From an uncultured Chloroflexota bacterium (lineage in GTDB: Bacteria; Chloroflexota; Anaerolineae; Caldilineales; Caldilineaceae), in NCBI GenBank assembly GCA_903858085.1, contig CAIOHJ010000198.1, positions 1 through 22,822 on the forward strand: a DNA stretch of 22,822 bases, given 5' to 3'. The stretch's first letter is position 1. Each line of letters opens with the position of its first letter. The notes beneath the pieces were generated by a model. That model did no database searches. It was not told the origin of the DNA and was given only the letters and a program-made list of their open reading frames with translations. Positions 1-7,576 of the stretch are shown piece by piece. A program made the translations under genes and the position numbers.

Positions 1-3000
1 CCCGTAAGCGGCTGCCTTCAGGCTGCACAAGGCAACCGGCACGTCATTGCGATTGAAGCGGTCCACGAGCGACTGCCGATCGTTCGTGCTCCCGTCAATA
101 CGGATATAGCCAATATTTTCTGCCTGGCAGGCCAGCTCAAAGAGATCGAGCATACCGAGAAAGTGACTGAAGATGACGACCTGTTCTCGTTGCATGCAGA
201 TGGTGCGTACCTGTTGAAAGATGAGGTCGAACTTCTCCGACCGATTCCAGATATCCCCCTTTGTGCTGTCAACCAGAGCTGGATGGTTGCAGACCTGCTT
301 CAGTTTCGTCAGCAACGGCAGGATGCTACCGGTGTAGCTTACCTGCTCGCCGCGCGACAGAGCACCACGAATCCGCTCTGATTCGCTTTGGAAAGACTTG
401 TACAGTGTACGTTGTTCCCCAGTGAGCTCGCACCACTCGTTCATCTCTATCTTTTCGGGCAAATCCTTGGCCACATTGTGCTTCTCACGCCGGAGCATGA
501 ATGGCCCCACGCGTTGTCCAAGCCGCTCTGCCGCGCCAGAGTCGCCGGCAAGAATGGGAGCCTCAAACATCCGCTCGAACGTGCCGTACCGGCCAAGATG
601 CCCAGCCATCAAAAAGTCAAAGATTGACCACAGTTCGCCAGGTCGATTCTCCACGGGTGTACCACTCAGGGCCATGCGGTGCTGGGCATTCAGCGCCTTG
701 ACACTCTGCGTGCGCTGGGCAGAAGGATTCTTGATATTCGTCGCTTCATCTAGGAGCAGGAAGTAGAAAGGCACAGAGGAGAGATAGTCGATATCATTGG
801 TAGCCGTTGTATATGTCGTGACAAATACAGCAGGATGCGTGCTGCGATTCATGAGCGTTCGCGCTCGATGTCGAGCACTACCGTGATACAGGTATACCGG
901 CATGTTCGGGAAGACCCTGCCAAACTCGCGTTGCCAGTGCACCATGACGGACTTTGGAGCAATGATCAAAGTATGTTGAGTGCTGCCCCGCAGCGTATAC
1001 GCCTGGCGCATGGCGCAGATCGCCTGCAGTGTCTTGCCCAATCCCATGTCATCCGCCAGAAGACCGTTCAGCTGATGCTCATGCAACCAATCAAGCCAGT
1101 GAATGCCGGCACGTTGATAGGGGCGAAGCAGCATCGCCCGTTGGGTGAGGTCATATTCAAGCGAATCAGACAACTGATAGTTCGGGTCCGCCTTGAAATC
1201 ACGAAAGGTGCGGTATCTGTCGCCAGGTTCCAGCCTGCCGTTGACAGCTGATACAAACTCCTCAAGACTCACAAAACGGGTGAGTGGAATGCGATAGCCG
1301 TCATCAACTTGCTGGGCATCAAGTTGCTGTAACGCAGATTCAACGTGGTCGATCCAGCCCTGCTGCGCCTGTACCCACTGATAATCGCTGACACGTTGGG
1401 TACGTTTCCCGTCTGCAAGCATAGAATGCGGCCAGGTCCGATCTTCGGCAGCATACTGAATCTGGAACTGCAACCAGCCAGGCGCATCGAGGTCGACACA
1501 CACGGTAGGCGGCGACTTGATCACCGCCACGCGAATCTGCTTTGCTGCCTCTGTCCACAGAGGCGTGAATTCCGATTCCAGGCGCGGCAGGTCATTGATC
1601 CAAAAATCAGGCACGAGTTCCGGCACGATCACTCGCCTACCTTCCTGGACGAGCGTGCGCCCGGCAGCACTCTTGGGAAGCAATACTGGCGTGAATTCAT
1701 CACCGTATCGTACCTGTACTAAACCATCGTTCGTCTGCTGATTCTGGACGCGAACAATCGTTTCCGGCGTGGCGCCGTATCCGGCCGTGAGACTCAAGCC
1801 TTGCTCAGGTTCGTAATCAATCGCCAAAACAGGTTTCTGCGGCTTGCCAATAATGCGCAACTGGGCAGCTCGAACTGTCTCTGCAACATTTTCCTGTTTG
1901 CGCAGAAAGGTAAGCACCTCCGGGGTCATTTCAAGCAAGATTCGACCATTCTGACCACGGCGCGCGCCCAAGCTACGCAACGCGAGCAGGATTTGCCGAT
2001 CCTGCTCGCTCAAGCGTAAAACAGACCGACCCTCCGGCCCCATCCGGATATAATCGTACCGACTCAAAGTATCGAGCGATACGGGAACGCCGTGATACGA
2101 ATCGCCGTCTGGCTCGACTTTGACATCAACCTCATGCAATACGCCGTCAACACGATCGAGGCGCAGGCCAAGCGAAAGCGGCCGAATCCGTGCCACCCAC
2201 CAGTGCCGCCCAGAACGCTTGGGAGCGTGGCGATCAGGCACCTTCTCAGCGGCAGCATGAATAAACCACTCCGGCGGTGATTCCCACGCCCTGAAAACAC
2301 CGGACTCAAATGCTTCCACGTGCGCAATGTCGCGTATCGATCCCTGGATGGCGCTTGTGAAATGCCTGACCTGAATCGCATTCAACTGGTCAAGAGCAGA
2401 GGAAATACGCTGCAACGTGTGCGTCTTCTGTGCCAACAGATCCTGTTCGGTAGCCATCTGAGACTGGATCTTCTGCCGTTGCTCTGCGTAACGCGCCACG
2501 ATCCCAGCTTTCCCCGGGAAGGTCATGCTGGGATTGCGCGCGATCTGCCTTTCCTGTTGTGCAATCCATTCGGCGATTGCCTGTTGACGCGCAGGGCCAA
2601 CATTGCGCACCTGATCTACTCTGGAGAGATCGCTGAAAGCGGTGGGGTGAAGCACCGAAAAGATCTCTTGACGCAAAGTCGGCCCGACACCGCGTACCTC
2701 GCTGAAATTCGCTTGAATCAGGTGTGCCTCAAGCATTCGCCGCGTTTCAGAAACTTCTCGTGCGTGAAGCGCATTAAATTGCAGACGTAGTTTACCCAAC
2801 TCCTCCTTGTGACGGCTGATCTCCTGTTTTAGACGATTCTGGGATTGTTGGAGCACTGCCCGGTGCGCATAGCCGCGCGCGTTCTGATAGTTGCTACGCG
2901 CGCGGGCAGTCAACGCCCATTGATCCAAGAAAGGTAGTTTGTCGAAGTTCGGAATAGTGAGGTCGCCGTACAGCTCATAGACATTGCCTGCCTCGCCTGC

Positions 3001-3222
3001 TGGCACCAGATTGAACCGTTCTGTGCCATGGCTCGGGCGCACCCCAGCAAGGAGATGCTGCTTGCTCGTTGCCGAAACAGGAAGCAGGCTGAACTCGAAG
3101 TTGCGATGCAATACAGACCTGCGTCGCCACCAGAAAAATACGATCAGGGCAATGATGGCAAGCAAAACCACGCCAACACCAGGCGGCTGAATACTCCCCA
3201 GCAAGGGAGTCACTGCGTCCAT
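1..3222 (-). CDS. Membrane-anchored SNF2-family helicase/translocase with HhH motifs (3' end outside window)
   Basis: I translated the whole minus frame and it is open for 1,074 codons from the ATG at 3222 to the left edge, so the C-terminus is missing. Residues about 16-33 are a hydrophobic membrane segment followed by WWRRR, suggesting a short outside N-terminus and a cytoplasmic body. A Lys/Glu/Arg-rich probable coiled coil follows, then two helix-hairpin-helix motifs, VRGVGPTLR at 176 and VRNVGPARQ at 205. The SNF2 core begins near residue 707 with LRPYQRAGIHWL. Walker A is DDMGLGKT (Lys730), the Walker B box is LLLDEATNIKNP (Asp825, DEAT instead of the usual DEAQ or DEGH), and later motifs are ALSGTPVENR, PFMLRREK, LKQVCNHPAL (about 975) and YIRIDGSTNDRQ. 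SNF2 proteins are ATP-driven double-stranded DNA translocases. A TGAGG sequence lies about 10 bases before the start, and an in-frame TGA lies further upstream. Family certain; biological role unknown. Confidence 0.93.
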   Translation of the reverse strand, partial: MDAVTPLLGSIQPPGVGVVLLAIIALIVFFWWRRRSVLHRNFEFSLLPVSATSKQHLLAGVRPSHGTERFNLVPAGEAGNVYELYGDLTIPNFDKLPFLDQWALTARARSNYQNARGYAHRAVLQQSQNRLKQEISRHKEELGKLRLQFNALHAREVSETRRMLEAHLIQANFSEVRGVGPTLRQEIFSVLHPTAFSDLSRVDQVRNVGPARQQAIAEWIAQQERQIARNPSMTFPGKAGIVARYAEQRQKIQSQMATEQDLLAQKTHTLQRISSALDQLNAIQVRHFTSAIQGSIRDIAHVEAFESGVFRAWESPPEWFIHAAAEKVPDRHAPKRSGRHWWVARIRPLSLGLRLDRVDGVLHEVDVKVEPDGDSYHGVPVSLDTLSRYDYIRMGPEGRSVLRLSEQDRQILLALRSLGARRGQNGRILLEMTPEVLTFLRKQENVAETVRAAQLRIIGKPQKPVLAIDYEPEQGLSLTAGYGATPETIVRVQNQQTNDGLVQVRYGDEFTPVLLPKSAAGRTLVQEGRRVIVPELVPDFWINDLPRLESEFTPLWTEAAKQIRVAVIKSPPTVCVDLDAPGWLQFQIQYAAEDRTWPHSMLADGKRTQRVSDYQWVQAQQGWIDHVESALQQLDAQQVDDGYRIPLTRFVSLEEFVSAVNGRLEPGDRYRTFRDFKADPNYQLSDSLEYDLTQRAMLLRPYQRAGIHWLDWLHEHQLNGLLADDMGLGKTLQAICAMRQAYTLRGSTQHTLIIAPKSVMVHWQREFGRVFPNMPVYLYHGSARHRARTLMNRSTHPAVFVTTYTTATNDIDYLSSVPFYFLLLDEATNIKNPSAQRTQSVKALNAQHRMALSGTPVENRPGELWSIFDFLMAGHLGRYGTFERMFEAPILAGDSGAAERLGQRVGPFMLRREKHNVAKDLPEKIEMNEWCELTGEQRTLYKSFQSESERIRGALSRGEQVSYTGSILPLLTKLKQVCNHPALVDSTKGDIWNRSEKFDLIFQQVRTICMQREQVVIFSHFLGMLDLFELACQAENIGYIRIDGSTNDRQSLVDRFNRNDVPVALCSLKAAAYG

Positions 3223-3692
3223 TCCAACGACCTCACTTGTGTTGGCTGTCCCTGTCGCTTTGGAAGGTGCTGTGGGCGCAGCTGGATGTCACCGCGGTCG
3301 CGCAGGAAGAGCTCGTGTTTGGCGGCCAGGTACCAGCAGCCGCATATGTAACAGGGGTTGAGTGTGCGCTGCGAGTCATGCCACAGCCGCCGCGCCAGTG
3401 CCTGTGGAGTGCCTTCGAGTTGCTGGGCAATCCACTCGTCAGGGTTGCTCCAGTTCACCGGCTCCTGCAAGTTGCCACGCTGCTCCCCGATTGTGGCGGC
3501 CATCGTCTTATAGGCAATGTACTCGACACCGTCAATCAAGGTCAGGCAGTGGCAGAGGGCGGTGTCAGTCGGAAAGAGCGGTGTCGGCGAGCGCAGCCCG
3601 GCTGCCATGCGGCTGCACACAACGCGCACGATGTCGCGCGGCGCGACCTGCTCGGCGGCCCAGCCAGCGGCGGTCAGCGCCCAGCAAATCAC
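3210..3692 (-). CDS. Hypothetical protein overlapping the SNF2 start; possibly the remnant of a larger gene
   Basis: A 160-codon ORF that I do not recognise, starting at a GTG and ending 13 bases inside the SNF2 gene. That overlap suggests translational coupling and is the main reason to believe it is expressed. The product is soluble, with many Trp and Cys residues, including a CYICGC cluster near residue 114 that could bind metal or be redox active. It begins abruptly, in the same frame as the truncated IS66 transposase just upstream and separated from it by one TAA stop. It may therefore be the C-terminal part of a longer gene cut by the insertion. A cargo or partner role for the helicase is only an inference from position. 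Confidence 0.45.
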   Translation of the reverse strand: MICWALTAAGWAAEQVAPRDIVRVVCSRMAAGLRSPTPLFPTDTALCHCLTLIDGVEYIAYKTMAATIGEQRGNLQEPVNWSNPDEWIAQQLEGTPQALARRLWHDSQRTLNPCYICGCWYLAAKHELFLRDRGDIQLRPQHLPKRQGQPTQVRSLEWTQ

Positions 3693-3704
3693 CCCGCCAA
3701 ATCT

Positions 3705-3986
3705 TTACCCGCAAGTGGTGCACCGTTGCCGCAAATCCCTGGTGCGCCGACCAGACGCAGCTTTGGGCGGGCGCACCGGCTTGCCTGGTCCATCTGCCGA
3801 CGGCGGCTGCGAGGAATTTTGCGAGTTCTGGTTCAGACGCTCTTCCAGCTTGCCGATTCGCTCCCGCAGTTGTTCATTCATCTGCAGCAACGCCAGCACG
3901 AGCTGCAGCACACTCGCTGGTGTCGCTGCCCATTCTGCGGCTGGAATTTCCGACGGAAGCTGAACTTCACTCATGAACGTATCCAT
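3705..3986 (-). pseudogene. IS66-type transposase, N-terminal fragment
   Basis: A 93-residue ORF whose middle matches the N-terminal region of IS66-family transposases: a Leu/Glu-rich coiled coil (MNEQLRERIGKLEERLNQ) running into the hallmark SQNSSQPPSADGPGKP. Full IS66 transposases are roughly 450-530 residues, so over 80 percent is missing, including the zinc-binding and DDE catalytic regions. After GRRTR (about residue 83) the family resemblance ends and a TAA follows at 3705-3707. The listed start is the ATG at 3986; the internal ATG at 3974 (MSEVQLPSEI) is a likelier original start. The fragment is best read as the left end of a decayed insertion sequence whose right part was lost when it fused to the gene at 3210-3692. 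Confidence 0.75.
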
Positions 3987-4050
3987 ACCAATTCTTACGC
4001 TTCAAGTGTGTTATCTTGATTACATTTGCACTATTCTTGGCTGCAGTTCG

Positions 4051-4070
4051 CAACCCCCTGAACGATTACG
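4051..4070. repeat. Candidate terminal inverted repeat of the decayed IS66 element
   Basis: On the minus strand this reads CGTAATCGTTCAGGGGGTTG, about 65 bases ahead of the transposase start, which is where an IS66 end would lie. The GTAA start with a following GGGG is reminiscent of IS66 ends, but no partner end or target-site duplication is present in the window. The rest of 3987-4128 shows no gene. Confidence 0.25.
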
Positions 4071-4128
4071 CAGATTTTATGCGCAAAACAGGCCCAGGGC
4101 CTCATAGTCTCCAACTCACAATGACCAA

Positions 4129-4157
4129 TTGCCCATTTCCTCGAGCACGGGTACAAT
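4129..4157 (+). promoter_or_regulatory. Probable sigma-70-type promoter
   Basis: TTGCCC at 4129-4134 and TACAAT at 4152-4157 are separated by exactly 17 bases. Transcription would start near 4164, giving a leader of about 67 bases before the gene at 4231. Matches to consensus are 4/6 and 5/6. Confidence 0.45.
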
Positions 4158-4230
4158 ACGAACAGATGCAATTTCGCGTGTCTTCCAGGTTGCGTAGCGA
4201 GTAAATTTGCCATAAGCGGCGGTGGCGCTT

Positions 4231-4602
4231 ATGGGATATCCGATGGCCGTACAACTTGATTTGTCCCATATGCCGCAGAGCGCGCAGCTAGAGGGAACCA
4301 TCCATCTTTCGGCGCCCCTTCGCGTCACTGCGGCTGAGGCTCGCCGGCGTGTTAGCCGGTTGGTGATCAGTGAGATCGGCAATTTGCTCTACGGAGGCGA
4401 GCCAACGATTGCCGTTGGTGAACGTATCTGTTGGCATGTGCCTGTTCTGCTAGCCTACCCCGACAGCGGGCCTGTTGGTCAGGTTGGTGTTTTGGACGTG
4501 GACGTGGAGACGGGCGCCGTACTTGCCACGCCCGAACAGTTGGCTGCGCTCTCTGACTATGCCCTCTATCTTGCTGAACGTACCGATCCTCGCACAGCGT
4601 GA
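4231..4602 (+). CDS. Hypothetical protein paired with a C39-like peptidase gene
   Basis: A 123-residue protein. A GTG at 4222 and an ATG at 4243 are alternative starts; 4231 was chosen because GGTGG lies about 5 bases before it. The body reads like a small mixed alpha/beta protein: an N-terminal strand region, a helix (TAAEARRRVSRLVISEIGN), then WHVPVLLAYPDSGPVGQVGVLDVDVETGAV and a short C-terminal helix. The last part (VG.LDVD..TG.VL.TPE) resembles small uncharacterised proteins encoded beside peptidase-like genes in Chloroflexota and cyanobacteria; this comparison is from memory. Its end overlaps the next gene by 44 bases, so the two are probably translated together. No catalytic motif is visible, and an accessory or inhibitor role is speculation. 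Confidence 0.6.
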   Translation: MGYPMAVQLDLSHMPQSAQLEGTIHLSAPLRVTAAEARRRVSRLVISEIGNLLYGGEPTIAVGERICWHVPVLLAYPDSGPVGQVGVLDVDVETGAVLATPEQLAALSDYALYLAERTDPRTA

Positions 4603-5080
4603 CCGCGCGGACTGCCTTCCGACCTGTGTCCAAATGGTGCTACTGCACCAGGGTCAATCCATAGACGCTGGTTGGCTGCGTCGTGTCTTGGAAAGCTCCA
4701 AAATTGGAACACCAGGATTCAAGGTGCTGAATCTTGAGCGGCATGGCTATACCGTGACCTACGCGCCCGCAACTGATGATCGAGTGCTTGTCGATGCCTT
4801 GCGTTCAGGAATCCCGCCGATCGTCCTTGTGCTCCTGGTGGCGTTGGCGCATCATTTCTTGGTCCGCTTGCGGGTTCGTTTGCAACCGCTGGCGGTCGCA
4901 CTCACGGTCTATCAGCTCCGGCTGCTGCTCATCGCCGTCTTACCCAAACTCTTGCTCGACGCGGTGGCCGCATTGGCCAGAGTGCGCTCCTATCAAAAAC
5001 GGAACTATCAAGCCTATCTCACGCATCGCAAGACTAAACTGAAGCAACTGGCGTTGCTCGCTCCTAACCTTGCGCTGTAA
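4559..5080 (+). CDS. C39-like cysteine peptidase domain, C-terminally truncated and fused to a transposase-like tail
   Basis: The ATG at 4559 is preferred over the more upstream in-frame ATG at 4475, because the family similarity begins at once (LNVPILAQRDRADCLPTCVQ) and the extra upstream residues are an out-of-frame reading of the preceding gene. Gln13 and Cys19 fit the oxyanion-hole Gln and nucleophile Cys of C39-type papain-like peptidases. IGTP near 49, the repeat-like GYTVTYAP near 63 and GIPPIVLV near 84-91 also match the fold. The family should continue to a catalytic His (usually HAVVVVG) and an Asp, but here the sequence switches after about residue 92 to LAHHFLVRLRVRL and a basic C-terminal helix region. 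With no catalytic His the product is probably inactive as a protease. The ORF may survive only because the fusion stayed in frame. Confidence 0.6.
   Translation: MPSILLNVPILAQRDRADCLPTCVQMVLLHQGQSIDAGWLRRVLESSKIGTPGFKVLNLERHGYTVTYAPATDDRVLVDALRSGIPPIVLVLLVALAHHFLVRLRVRLQPLAVALTVYQLRLLLIAVLPKLLLDAVAALARVRSYQKRNYQAYLTHRKTKLKQLALLAPNLAL
4835..5080 (+). mobile_element. Probable transposase C-terminal remnant (IS701/IS4-like)
   Basis: Translated in the frame of the peptidase fragment, this stretch gives AHHFLVRLRVRL, a Leu-rich stretch with VYQLRLLLIAVLP, then RVRSYQKRNYQAYLTHRK and a stop. From memory this resembles the extreme C-terminus of IS701/IS4-group transposases (HHFLVxLRxRL, LTLPQxRLLLxxVLP, QxRNHxAYxSHRK). 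No catalytic residues or inverted repeat remain. The family assignment is tentative, but a foreign origin for this half of the ORF is well supported by the loss of peptidase similarity. Confidence 0.45.
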
Positions 5081-5082
5081 TC

Positions 5083-7098
5083 CTAGCCTGCCTGCGCAAT
5101 CGACACGCCATAGGCTTCGAGCGCTACAGCACCGGCCACTGCGGCGCCAGTGAGCACGTCGGTGCCGGCCAGGGGCAGCGTCACGGTGACCAATTCTGGG
5201 CGGTGGTTGAGCACGAACCAAAGAATCCGGCCATCCTCGGTCTGCCGCCGAACTATTTCCACCCCGGCCGGGACGTTGGCAGGTGGCCGGACACCTGCGG
5301 CAGCGCAGATGCGAACCAGGAGCGCAGCCATGGCCTCTGGCGCCAGCCGTGTACCGATATAGATGGCACGCCCGCGGCCAAAGGCGTGCTCCGTGATGGC
5401 CGCACGGCCAGCATAAAAGTTGCCCGTGAAGGTCGCCAGCGCCGATGCACCTTCCAGATCGATGACATCCGCCCACAGATCGCAGACACTGCTGCCGCCA
5501 TCCGCAAACCGGAGCGCATTGTGCTCGCCCTCAGCCATGGGCGCAAACTCTTCGATGCGGATACCAAGCATTCTGCGGAAGGGCGCGGGATAGCCGCCCA
5601 GACGAATCTGTTCATTCTCGTCGACAATGCCGCTGAAGAACCCCATGACAACCGTACCTCCGCCAGCCACGTACGCCTCCAGCCGGGCGGCCGTGGCGTC
5701 GTCGACCAGGTAGAGGTTGGGCACGAAGACTATCTTGTAGTTGGCAAAATCGCTGTCCGTGAAGACGAAGTCAGAGGTCATGTTGGTGGCATAAAGTGGG
5801 CCGTAGAAACTCGCCAGCCGGTCATAGAAGGTGACCGCAGTGGAGGGCTTCGAGTCCAGTTCCAGCGCCCACCAGCTCTGCCAGTCGACGAGGAGAGCAG
5901 TGTCGACCTGGACACGGCTCTGGGCCAGCGGCCCCAGTTCCTGCAGCTCGTTGCCCAGCGCCGACACCTCGCGCCAGACACGCGACTCCTGTGTTCCCAC
6001 ATGAGGGACCAGCGCGCCATGGAACTTCTCAGCGCCGGCCTTTGCGGCACGCCACTGGAAGAACAGAATCGTATTGGCCCCGCGTGCCAGCGCCTGCATA
6101 CTCCACAGGCGCATCTGGCCCGGCTGTTTGAGCACATTGCGCGACCGCCAGTTGACTGCGCTGGACGTCTGCTCCATCAGCATCCACGGCTTGCCGTCGC
6201 CCAACGAACGAGTCAGGTCGCACTGGGCAGCATTTTGTGCGGCAGCAAAGGGATCGGCTGGATCCGGATAGGTATCGAGCGAGACGATATCTTCACGGTG
6301 CGCCCACTTGCGATAGTCGGCTGGCTTGAAAAAGCCCATGAAGTTGGTCGTCACCGGCACATGGGGCGTGATGCGGCGCAGAATCGCCGTCTCCATGTCG
6401 CCCAGGGCAATGAGGCTGTCAGAGGAGAAGCGGCGCCAGTCGAGCTGCTGCGTGGGATTGGCAAAGGTAGGCGCACGACGTGGTGGATTGATCTCCTCCC
6501 ACAGGCCATACCGCTGGCTCCAGAAGGCCGTACCCCATGCCTGGTTGAGTTCGTCCAGCGTGCCATAGCGCTCGGAGAGCCACTGCCGAAACGCTGCGGC
6601 CGAGACGTCACAAAAGCACTCGCTCACGTGGCAGCCGTACTCGTTGTTGATATGCCAGAGAGCGAGGGCAGGGTGAGCTCTGTAGCGCTCCGCCAGGCGC
6701 ATGACGAGCGCTGACGCCGCCTGACGATAGGCTGGACTGTGCGGGCAGTAGGCCTGGCGCCCTCCCGGCCAGAGCGTCACGCCATCGGCTGTGACAGGCA
6801 GGCTGTCGGGATGACGGTGTGCCAGCCAAGGCGGCGGTGAAGCGGTCGCCGTGCTGAGCGCAGCATGCACGCCGTGTGCATAGAGCAAGTCCATCAGCCG
6901 ATCGAGCCAGCCAAACTCAACCTGACCCGGCTGCGGTTCCAGATGGGACCAGGCAAAGATACCGATCGAGACGAGATTGACGCCCGCCTGCTGCATGAGG
7001 CGCATGTCCTCGTGCCAGACCTCTTCCGGCCACTGCTCCGGGTTGTAGTCGCCGCCATACCAAATGCGCGGCTGTTCGAGAAGGGTACGTACGGACAT
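5083..7098 (-). CDS. Beta-galactosidase, glycoside hydrolase family 42
   Basis: A complete 671-residue protein, the usual GH42 length (about 640-690), starting at the ATG at 7098. The TIM barrel opens with WYGGDYNPEQWPEEVW. The acid/base Glu153 is in WHINNEYGCH and the nucleophile Glu309 in WMLMEQTSSAVNW. Cys118, Cys156, Cys161 and Cys163 match the four-cysteine zinc site of the Thermus-type enzymes. Residues about 395-600 are the trimerisation (glutamine-amidotransferase-like) domain and the end is a small beta domain. It hydrolyses terminal beta-D-galactosides; there is no signal peptide, so it is cytoplasmic and acts on imported oligosaccharides. No sugar transporter or regulator is adjacent. 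It converges on the peptidase-like gene with only 2 bases between stop codons. No clear Shine-Dalgarno precedes the start. Confidence 0.95.
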   Translation of the reverse strand: MSVRTLLEQPRIWYGGDYNPEQWPEEVWHEDMRLMQQAGVNLVSIGIFAWSHLEPQPGQVEFGWLDRLMDLLYAHGVHAALSTATASPPPWLAHRHPDSLPVTADGVTLWPGGRQAYCPHSPAYRQAASALVMRLAERYRAHPALALWHINNEYGCHVSECFCDVSAAAFRQWLSERYGTLDELNQAWGTAFWSQRYGLWEEINPPRRAPTFANPTQQLDWRRFSSDSLIALGDMETAILRRITPHVPVTTNFMGFFKPADYRKWAHREDIVSLDTYPDPADPFAAAQNAAQCDLTRSLGDGKPWMLMEQTSSAVNWRSRNVLKQPGQMRLWSMQALARGANTILFFQWRAAKAGAEKFHGALVPHVGTQESRVWREVSALGNELQELGPLAQSRVQVDTALLVDWQSWWALELDSKPSTAVTFYDRLASFYGPLYATNMTSDFVFTDSDFANYKIVFVPNLYLVDDATAARLEAYVAGGGTVVMGFFSGIVDENEQIRLGGYPAPFRRMLGIRIEEFAPMAEGEHNALRFADGGSSVCDLWADVIDLEGASALATFTGNFYAGRAAITEHAFGRGRAIYIGTRLAPEAMAALLVRICAAAGVRPPANVPAGVEIVRRQTEDGRILWFVLNHRPELVTVTLPLAGTDVLTGAAVAGAVALEAYGVSIAQAG

Positions 7099-7152
7099 AA
7101 GAATTGCTCGTTGGTGTGACGTACAAATGGAATGATTGAATCGTTGCCAAAC

Positions 7153-7506
7153 TCAGTCAGGCATGGCCTCTGTGCGCGTCATTTTAACGCCGGGATAGCT
7201 TTTCACAGTTTCCTCGTCTGCGAGCAACTCACCTCCGACGAGGCTCTTGCGCAGCGTCGACTTGCCGCTGCGGCCGATGAGGACGATCAGGGTGATGAGG
7301 GCGACACCGCGTCTTGTGTCGATCTCCCAAAAACGCGGGCTGCCCTTGACGGCGGCAACGTTGTGCATAGGTGCAGTCGTACCCATAGACATAAAAATCC
7401 CCAACGGTTGGTAGATTGCTCGCACTTTACCACCTTTGGGCGGCTCTGTCGAATCGACACAAAAAACAGAGCACATTCCTCCATCGTGATCTGGCACCTT
7501 TGACAA
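7153..7506 (-). pseudogene. Possible P-loop protein remnant (uncertain)
   Basis: A 117-codon minus-strand ORF in the otherwise gene-free interval between the beta-galactosidase and the csoR promoter. Its C-terminal half, ALITLIVLIGRSGKSTLRKS followed by LVGGELLADEETVKSYPG, reads like the P-loop start of an EutP/PduV-type small GTPase or another NTPase. However, the loop is GRSGKST, short of the GxxxxGK[ST] spacing, and the ORF ends soon after, so it would be a broken fragment. The N-terminal 70 residues show no family resemblance and overlap the promoter at 7500-7528. It could also be a chance ORF. Confidence 0.25.
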
Positions 7507-7528
7507 TGCATTGTCGAGGCGGTAGAAT
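7500..7528 (+). promoter_or_regulatory. Strong sigma-70-type promoter of the csoR remnant
   Basis: A perfect TTGACA (7500-7505), a 17-base spacer and TAGAAT (7523-7528). A perfect 14-base palindrome, GACAATGCATTGTC (7502-7515), overlaps the -35 box and may be a regulator site. Transcription would begin near 7535, just at the G/C-rich operator-like element. Confidence 0.65.
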
Positions 7529-7534
7529 CAGGGC

Positions 7535-7558
7535 ATCCCCCCCACCGGGGGAGGGGTA
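7535..7558 (+). promoter_or_regulatory. Candidate CsoR-type operator
   Basis: The element ATCCCCCCCACC followed by GGGGGAGGGGTA is a C-tract/G-tract dyad bounded by AT and TA, the general form of CsoR/RcnR-family operators. It sits between a consensus promoter and the csoR start, where autoregulation would place it. The repressor is now truncated here, so any control would have to come from another copy. Confidence 0.45.
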
Positions 7559-7576
7559 GCGGCGCCAAACACATGC

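Noticed and set aside
5203..6714. A 503-codon plus-strand ORF
   Set aside because: It lies fully antisense to the beta-galactosidase, has no family resemblance and is a by-product of high GC content.
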